DNA of 64,000 nt from Nematostella vectensis (Eukaryota > Cnidaria > Anthozoa > Actiniaria > Edwardsiidae): assembly GCF_932526225.1 (NCBI RefSeq), contig NC_064039.1, positions 11,054,139 through 11,118,138 on the forward strand, written 5' to 3'. Position numbers and translations under genes: made by a program. Positions 45,999 to 64,000 of the stretch are shown piece after piece. Position 1 is the stretch's first letter. Each line of letters opens with the position of its first letter. The notes beneath the pieces are model-generated. The model was not told the DNA's origin, searched no databases, and saw nothing but the letters and a program-made list of their open reading frames with translations.

Positions 45999-46665
45999 AG
46001 TAGGGGGTTTACGTTGTTATTGGCGTTTTAGGGAATAGTTTTGGTATTAGACTCGGAGCATTGCACAGACCGGAACTTGTCGATTTATTGTAACGACAGT
46101 GGCATGCCGGGTCGCGTTTCAGGTTGATGTTTAACTAGTCAATAAAAAGCTTCATCATGACAAGTCAGTAATGTTTACACTCAATTGACGTTGTTTACAG
46201 CTATAAGCCCGATTTCATGCCATTCACATTACACACCAGAACATTTTTATCTTAGTGGAGTTATTAGTTATTATCATAAAACTAGTTTGCTGAAACCGCA
46301 GTATTCACGCAACGCTTAGCTGCTAAGTTCTAATGCATATTAAATTTGGCTAAAAGATCTGGCGATTCACGTCCTATTATCGTGTGTTTGACAGATGAGC
46401 AATCAGGGATAACGTAAGGGGAGGCGATGATAAAAGTATACCATAATTGCTCCAATGAACGCTTATTTAAGTCTCGGGCGAGGTACTTTTACTACATGCA
46501 GTTAGTACAAATCCTCCCAGAACAATGACGAAAACAACTTTAAATGAAAAAGTATTGTCGGGTAGTTTTTTCAGATTTCTTTACTTCCTTCCTACAGACC
46601 CCTATGTTGCCATGTCATCGGCTTTTAGTTAAGGCGTTTTTTTTTTTAGGAAGGCTCTTGTTCGA

Positions 46666-46820
46666 GCATTAGCCTGCATAGCGGCGCTAAAGGGGAGGAG
46701 GGGGTCCGTATGCGAGAAAAAACTCGGAGCGGGCGGCAAAGGGAGAGTTCCTTCCCCTCCCCCCCCAGTCTTTTTATGGCATACGGACCCCTTCCCTTTA
46801 GCGCCGCTACGCAGGCTCAC
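46666..46820. mobile_element. small MITE with inverted ends of about 50 bp
   Basis: Left arm AGCCTGCATAGCGGCGCTAA then GGGGTCCGTATGC; right arm in reverse complement AGCCTGCGTAGCGGCGCTAA then GGGGTCCGTATGCC. The middle is G/C-rich. It abuts the exon-like segment that follows. Confidence 0.82.
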
Positions 46821-46956
46821 AAAAGGTTTACCGAGGGTGTGGTTTAGTGTGTAGTCCTCGATGGGTTTCCTGTGCTTGCAGATGAACCCAAAGGGTATGA
46901 GATCTGGGACTAGCACACGAAGGCTGCCAAACAGCACAGAAGATCCGGTGGGAGGC
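46821..46956 (-). pseudogene. exon-like fragment of unknown gene, bounded by a MITE
   Basis: On the minus strand CCCAG acceptor, 136 bp open in one frame (with VLFGSLRVLVPDLIPFGFIC and HRKPIEDYTLNHTLGKPF), then GTGAGC. The peptide looks like real protein, possibly membrane-associated, but I do not recognise it and found no partner exon on either side. The apparent donor lies at the very end of the adjacent MITE, so this may be a gene fragment cut off by the insertion. Confidence 0.35.
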
Positions 46957-47602
46957 CTGGGAAAAAGGCTGGTTTGCTTTGCAGGCTTTTGACCGTGTTC
47001 ATAAGAGAAGACCTAACAGCTAGCGCGATAACCGAGGGCAGGATTAGAATACCTGTCTAGTTTGGGGAAGGCAGCTCGACTACTGACTGCTTGTCCCTTA
47101 TATACAACCACAAGGTCAAAAGGGTAAAGAAATCTTTAATGAGAGAAGTCTACAAGGAAATAATGATAATAAAATATCATAAAGGATGGACAAAACAAAG
47201 TAGAGAATAAGCACACTATTGAAGGATCGCTGTAATTGTATGTTAATGTGGAAGTCACAAAAAGATGGCATTAATATACTAGAGAAAGATTTCGTATCGT
47301 TTACAATTTCCTCTTACTCTTACTCTCCCCTCCCCTCCCCTCCCCTCACCCCCAGACGCTTCTGTATAAGCCGTAACTTTAAGTTGAGACCAAACGAAGC
47401 TAGGACTATCGTTTCTTATAAAGTTCTTCATTACCATTTTGAAAGATTACTTGAAGCAGTTCTAAATAAGAGCAACTCTATCAAAAAAAAAAAATTATCA
47501 ACAATTAAGCTATGATAGTCAACCATTCCCTTTGGAAGTATTCGTGGTCCTGCTCTATATACAGATGAATATGCTGCTCTTGGTCAAGCAGTAGACCCCG
47601 AT

Positions 47603-47608
47603 TTTAAT
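47603..47608 (-). terminator. candidate DHX15 poly(A) signal (ATTAAA)
   Basis: ATTAAA on the minus strand about 92 bp after the DHX15 stop codon. Confidence 0.35.
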
Positions 47609-47699
47609 CCATCGTAGGATATTTACGAGATCAAGCTACCCGAGGTAGACCCGAGATAGATGCTTATATAGCCAGGGCGTGACTAGAAACGGGCACTGA

Positions 47700-59006
<11,307 letters not shown>

Positions 59007-59063
59007 GGTTACCTCGAGCTAAGCGCTCACAATCCGAAGATTTCGCAGCCTACAAAAACCTTC

Positions 59064-59074
59064 AAGATGGCGCC
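59064..59074 (+). promoter_or_regulatory. YY1-like AAGATGGCGCC motif upstream of DHX15
   Basis: AAGATGGCGCC lies about 60 bp before the DHX15 ATG, on the opposite strand to the gene. A CACGTG E-box is at 59090-59095. Both are in the expected core-promoter/5' leader; function is inferred. Confidence 0.4.
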
Positions 59075-59565
59075 GACTCCTTCCACCCTCACGTGTTCAC
59101 ACTACCCAGTATACTTTGCGAGCCGTCGTGACGGACGGGCTTGCTATGGCCCACAGGGATCCCACGAGTGCACAGCAAATTGCTTATGAATATGCAAAGA
59201 AATCCGGAAAATTACGCTAAAATTGCGCTCATCACCAGGCCAACAATTTACTTTTTTTTATTAGAGTGGTTTTTAAAATCCCGTGCAACAAAATATAATT
59301 GTTAAAGTTTAATAGTCAAGCCAGAACAGAAGAGAACAAAGACATTATACAATGCTGTATTAGTCCTTAATAAACTAAATAGTATTTTACGGGTTTTTGA
59401 AAACCACCCTATATATTACAGTCATATATCTTAGACATATCTAATATAGCGTTGTTCTTGCAACACAGAACTAATATAGTTATTCCACTACAAATTTGAT
59501 AATTGTAAATGGGTCAATTTATGCTACATTTCGAAATATTTCATGGCACCAATCCAGGCAATCTA

Positions 59566-59735
59566 GCCAAGGGGGGATCTGAGGGTTCAGAAGAACCACC
59601 CCACTCGACAGAAAGGTCCGCTTTGATGAAGGAAAATTGAGTACCACTGTGAGCTAGGACGAGCTACCTAAGAGAAAATAGTGCGCTTTATGGTTAAACG
59701 AACCCCCCCGCTCAAAATCTTGGCTACGGGCCTGC
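59566..59735 (+). mobile_element. short repeat element, family D, copy 2
   Basis: Same architecture as 16484-16655: a G-rich start after TAGCCAAGGGGGG, internal GAGCTACCTAAGAGAAAAT, GTTAAACGAACCCCCC and an end TTGGCTACGGGCC that mirrors the start. Confidence 0.72.
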
Positions 59736-60905
59736 AATCTGAGGGTTTGGGCGCTCCGATAGTTGTCAAGTTAGAAAATACTCTCTAAAATAACTTTTCA
59801 TATACACGTAATCATTGACGGGTAGGGTCACAATGAATGCATAATTCCATTTTACGAATCTCGAACCGCATTTTAAAATAAAAATCCAAATTCATGTGCG
59901 CCATATCACCTCTTAAGTCGGGTATGATGCTTAAAGGCTAAGTGCCATATAAACGACAACCCTAACCTAGGGTACGACTAACCGTAACCCTATTCCCTAA
60001 CGGTAGCGTTAGCAGTTTTAGGTTAAGACTGTTGTTTACATGGGTTTATTGTCTATATAACATTAAAAAGGGCTGTTGTTTATATGGGTTTTATTGTCTA
60101 TATAACATTCAGTCATCCTGTAGCTGCCCGCCCATAAGGGTGCATCTAAACAAAACGCACGGTGTGAAGTACTAATTCACTGACCACGAATCAATTCAAA
60201 TCAACGATATTAGCTCTGGTGATAGGTGACGATCCATCAAAAACATTTTCTATTCAAATGCACAAATGAGATTAAACATTCAAGAAAGGGGTCAGCCGGA
60301 GTCAAACACATTTTGTCACCAACAGGGTGGGGTCCGGAACCCCCCTCCCCCCTTCTGGGACCATGGAGACAGAGTGATTTTGGGGAAGATATTAATGCTT
60401 TTTGCACACTTATAGGCACGTAGCTAGGGAGGGCTTAAAACTGGCGCCCGTATTCTCCCTCCCTCGAACAAAAACTCGTGGATCATTTCTTATTTAAGGG
60501 ACCTCAAATATGAACCATTTTCCCTTTTTTCTTTCCGACAAAAACAGACGAATTGATTTTGAGTTTATAACATAAAAATAATATCACAAGTTATGTATGA
60601 GTTTAATGTTACTTGCTTTCTCATATAGTACGGGTAATTGTGGAGACTGCTAGTTTTGATATGAATCGCAGGTTTCACCTTTTTCGTCATTGACGCCTAG
60701 AGTATACAGTACTGGGATAGTGATGTTGCCAGGTTGCAGGACTAACATAAGGAAATTGGGTTCATTCTGGCTTTTAGTGATAAGAAAAACGTTCATCTGA
60801 CGTAAGACATGAATTTCTACCAAGATGTACGGTTAACAACGGTCTTCGCTTGCTTCCATCATCAGTATCCCCTTGGTGTTTCTTGATATTGATTCACGTA
60901 GACCA

Positions 60906-60911
60906 TTTATT
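60906..60911 (-). terminator. candidate tetraspanin poly(A) signal
   Basis: AATAAA on the minus strand, 13 nt after the tetraspanin stop codon; close but usable. Confidence 0.45.
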
Positions 60912-60924
60912 TGAAAAAACACAC

Positions 60925-63412
60925 TTAGACAGATTCTCCCTTGTCCATTCGGCAAATGAGGCACAGTGCAAATATCATTCCAAGAAGCTGCGTGACGTAA
61001 TAAAAAAAGAGAAAAGAAATCAAATCCAGATATGTACGGAGCAAAGCTAATTATCGTTTTTTTTTTTTTTTTTTTTTTGGCGTAAGAGCAGGTTGACACG
61101 TCAATCTGAATCTTTTAAAGTAAGAATATAAGAGTTTTCATTTAATTTTCCCCCCCCGAGGGGAGGGGGGATTTTTGACCACCCAAAGCGGGAGGGGGGT
61201 GGGGGGGGGAAGGGGTGGCTCACCAAAAGTGGCTCTTATTTCTTTTATGAAACTGGATTTTTTTCTGAGCCACTTCAACGTGAGGGACACAGAAAGCTCT
61301 GATCAGGATACCACTTAAATGAATGGACAGAGAATACAAGCCTAAGGATCTGAGGAAAACGAAACAGATAAGCACCTGAATGACCAATATGGCAATAGCC
61401 ATCCCAGCGATGACATTCAACTTGCTGGTGATCAACTCCTTGAGTTTCGTTTCGCAGCCCTAAAAACATAAGACAGAGCACGATAAGGGTGACAGGACTA
61501 CTGGTAGAAGGAGGGTGGAGGGGACTAAAAACTTTGCGCAATAAACATAAGAAAACATGTGAAAAACGCATGGTGGGGTCCGTCAGTAAATCATTGGCTT
61601 CAGAACGGTATCAATTTCTAGGGACAAAAGCCATTCCCGAGCTCCGGTCAATAGGTCTTCTGACCCATCTTTCCGTATCCATCATCCTTGTTACAAATGA
61701 TACAGGCGTATACCCCCCTCCCCCCCCCCCCACACACTTCCGCTCCTCTCTCATCCCTTTGGGACCACTCCTGCTATAACATTCCAAAGGGCAAATGGAA
61801 ACAATTATACGGAGTTCGAGTTATCAAAAGCTCTAATTACCATTGTATAGATTGTCTTGGCCGCATTGGTGGGGGTAGAACTATCGAAAGTGGAACCACA
61901 ACCAGATGTCTTTGTGATGCAACAGCTGTCAGGAACTTTGCTCACGTTGAACTTCGGGTTCATTGTCCAGTCCCGGTAACTAATACCACCACAGCACTTT
62001 TCCTGTCATGAGAAGACAAAGATTGATAAATTATTGCAACGTTTTGTATTTATCGTTAAATCATATGCTAAACACCATATTGTTATTGTCTGACGTCATT
62101 GTAGTGTTATTAAGTGGTTAGCAGACTAACTACTGAACACTGAACACCCTTGTTCACAGTCCGGCTGGGTGCCGGGGGGGACTCCGATAGAAACAGACGG
62201 GGTGATTGTCGGGAAAATCGAATTTTCCCTAAGGAATAGCACCTGGGTGTGGTCAACAGAATTTTCTCACCCCTAAGAGATAGCAAATTGGGTGTGGTAA
62301 AAGAAATTTTAAACCCTAAGTAATCGGAGAATCGGCAGAAATCTGCAAAATCAGAAAATCTCACAGCACCCCGTTGAAATAAGAATAAGGTGATCGTCCT
62401 AAGAATAGGACAATCATCCCCTTGGCGAGTCCCCCCCTTAAAAGTTCTGTTACCTTTTGCTGCAGCAAGTCGATAAGGTCCGTGGTTCCTTTGTCCGATC
62501 CGTATTTGGTGGCAATGGTGCTGTTGATGTCTTTTTGAAGCGTAGCCATGACCTTTTGGAAATGAAAAGGTAGTAATCATGGTCTTCCTGTGGTTTATTG
62601 ATTCAAAAGGAAAAACGCGGAAAACTTGCAGATATCTGAACATAGTTATAGATCATATTCCTAGAAGTTCTGTAGAATATCGACTTTTGTATTCAACTAA
62701 AGCTATTCTGCAATATTTACTTATGGTTGTATGTTTTTACCTTGTCTTTGTGCTGATAGGCGAGAGCAGCTGACGTGATCTCCAAGATCAGGATGATAAG
62801 TAGCAGTGCAAAGAACTGAGGTATAAGCATGAAGACATTAGAATTTACCAATAGCTCAAGAAAAAATATCCCCAACCCCCCACACACATCAGTAAGTAAA
62901 TGCCACCATTTTGTTTTTAAGTCAATATAGCTTTTTTAAATCATTATATACACCAGCGCCAACATTGCAAGCAACAAATACACCAAACTAGAAGTCCCTA
63001 CTACCCTTATGCTACCTATGCACTAGAACTAGTTCTTCTTTCATGGGAGTGTACAGGGCTACACTGTAGATAAACAAATATAGTTTACTGATGATTCTGT
63101 GGTTAATTTTGCTGCACGCACACTTCTGCTTTTATGCATTTTTTAGACTGTTGCCCTGGCATGGCGGATGCAAATCTATAAATAGTTGATTGACAAACTA
63201 GATAGTGAACATAAACATAAAATGTGGGGGATAACACTGTATACAATATTGTCAAAATGGGGGGGATGGATATCCATCCTATTACCATGATTTTCTGAGT
63301 GGATGTTTTTTTACATGAATGTGAGGTTTTTACATGTACCCAAATGGTCACACAGAAACTCCCCCCCCCCGGCTTCAAAACCACTATCCCTCCAGCCCAG
63401 TCCCTCACTTCC

Positions 63413-63443
<31 letters not shown>

Positions 63444-63903
63444 CACACACACACAAACACACACCTTTGGGACCACTCCTTTGGCCCTGCTGGGGTACTT
63501 ACAATCATCAGCAAGCACTTGTTCTCTTTGTAGGCACCACAACAACCACAGAACGCCACAACAGCAATAATGACACCAACAGCAATCAACAGCCTTGACC
63601 CAGAAGCGTATTCGATATTGGAGAGAGCAAGGTAGGAGCCATACTTAGCCTCTGCCCAACCTCCAATAGCAACCAAAATTATACCAAAGATCTAGGATAA
63701 AGAAAACAAAATATATTAATCTTAAGGGGGGTTGTCGAGTTAAGTGTTGGAAAAAAATTTGATTATGCATATCAAAACATCTCTATTGTTAGGAGAAGAT
63801 GGCGAGAGGGGACAATTTAGCATTCGACACCACTTACAAAAAAGAGAAGGTTGAAGAACAACACCAGGTATTTGATGATTTTGGTACCTCCTTCAACTGC
63901 CAT
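60925..63903 (-). CDS. CD63: tetraspanin, CD63 type
   Basis: Seven minus-strand exons: 63838-63903, 63503-63691, 62741-62815, 62454-62552, 61841-62002, 61376-61459, 60925-60987; 738 bp, 245 aa, all starting and ending in phase 0. Tetraspanins organise membrane microdomains; CD63 marks late endosomes and exosomes. Seen: MAVEGGTK start as in CD63; four membrane helices; GCCGAYKENKCL after helix 2; large outer loop with six Cys (KCCGG, VPDSCC, SGCG, GCET) and sequons NST and NVS; helix 4 then LLGMIFALCL and a short tail. The tail ends RMDKGESV and lacks the GYEVM-like lysosome-sorting tyrosine motif of vertebrate CD63, so its location may differ. Assignment within the CD63 group is good but not proven without a tree. 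Confidence 0.94.
62215..62330 (+). repeat. CCTAAG-type short repeat, three degenerate units
   Basis: Units of about 45-50 bp with TTCCCTAAGGAATAGCAC, ACCCCTAAGAGATAGCA and GGGTGTGGT. Same family as 12915-12995. Lies in tetraspanin intron 4. Confidence 0.6.
63414..63442 (+). repeat. 29-base C run in tetraspanin intron 2
   Basis: Twenty-nine consecutive C followed by (AC)n and CCTTTGGGACCACTCCT. The last phrase follows another C-run/(CA)n at 61712-61776, so the two are copies of one module. On the transcribed sense strand it is a long G run. Confidence 0.9.
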
Positions 63904-64000
63904 ACTGCTTTTATTGAGACCTAGAATTAGTAAATCGTTTTAGTGGATAGATACACTTTTGGCTTGGTAAAGATGCTTAATTAAAAGGGGTGATTGTCAC

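Larger units (their letters stand above)
45999..47699. other. intergenic region between TMC and DHX15
   Basis: Contains the TMC promoter side, an inverted-repeat element (about 46666-46820), an exon-like fragment (46821-46956) and simple C/T-rich sequence near 47325-47350. Nothing else supportable. Confidence 0.55.
59007..60924. other. intergenic region between DHX15 and the tetraspanin
   Basis: Holds the DHX15 promoter (59007-59150), a family D element (59566-59735) and a small duplication of TTTATTGTCTATATAACATT at about 60045-60107. Otherwise AT-rich without a supportable gene. Confidence 0.6.

Noticed and set aside
59090-59095. CACGTG E-box upstream of DHX15, and others at 10146, 12719, 21130, 29132 and 58889, as possible BMAL targets
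   Set aside because: A 6-bp palindrome is expected about 16 times in 64 kb by chance, so the observed number gives no evidence of clock control.
62091-62098. Full CRE palindrome TGACGTCA in a tetraspanin intron (another at 32927)
   Set aside because: Position inside an intron and intergenic desert, with one chance copy expected per 65 kb; no supporting context.
62110-62643. 177-codon minus-strand ORF
   Set aside because: It overlaps tetraspanin exon 4 in another frame and runs through intron repeats.

Overview
This window is nuclear DNA from an animal, most probably an anthozoan cnidarian (a sea anemone such as Nematostella, or a coral). The evidence is vertebrate-like gene sequences broken by short introns with GT/AG borders, about 40% GC, a clock gene of the BMAL type with a vertebrate-like tail, and many foldback/MITE elements with long G or C runs. 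The species assignment is an inference from style; no mitochondrial or rRNA marker is present.

Seven protein-coding genes can be reconstructed completely, with every exon phase checked by arithmetic. In order they are: RECQL-type DNA helicase (minus, 7 exons, 2254-7803, 683 aa); BMAL/CYCLE clock bHLH-PAS factor (minus, 13 exons, 10627-19410, 649 aa); SLC46-like major-facilitator transporter (plus, 7 exons, 21677-25997, 510 aa); an intronless class A, amine-receptor-like GPCR (plus, 37508-38602, 364 aa); an intronless TMC channel-like protein (minus, 43719-45998, 759 aa); DHX15/Prp43 spliceosomal helicase (minus, 13 exons, 47700-59006, 709 aa); and a CD63-type tetraspanin (minus, 7 exons, 60925-63903, 245 aa). 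A partial exon of an unrecognised gene occupies the first 207 bases, and one orphan exon-like fragment lies at 46821-46956. The genes do not form a pathway; they are ordinary neighbours. BMAL and the transporter are divergent, separated by 2.3 kb.

The spaces and introns carry most of the unusual structure. Tandem arrays with units of 15, 33, 33, 34, 35, 61 and 66 bp occur, the largest being a 2.4 kb array of 33-bp units just after the transporter stop codon. At least nine families of foldback or terminal-inverted-repeat elements are visible, several with a second copy in the window and one nested inside another. The 2.7 kb DHX15 intron 5 contains two intact non-autonomous DNA transposons: a Mutator-like one with a perfect 9-bp target duplication, and a TA-flanked one made of TTCGCGAA palindromes around a head-to-head tandem array.

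Two small events stand out. A 28-32 bp piece of the GPCR coding sequence is re-inserted 1.7 kb downstream between 12-bp direct repeats. A decayed copy of transporter exon 4 lies in the intron before the real one. The 9 kb from 28.5 to 37.5 kb and 5 kb from 38.6 to 43.4 kb are AT-rich with no gene I can support. I found no convincing new enzymatic or defence system.
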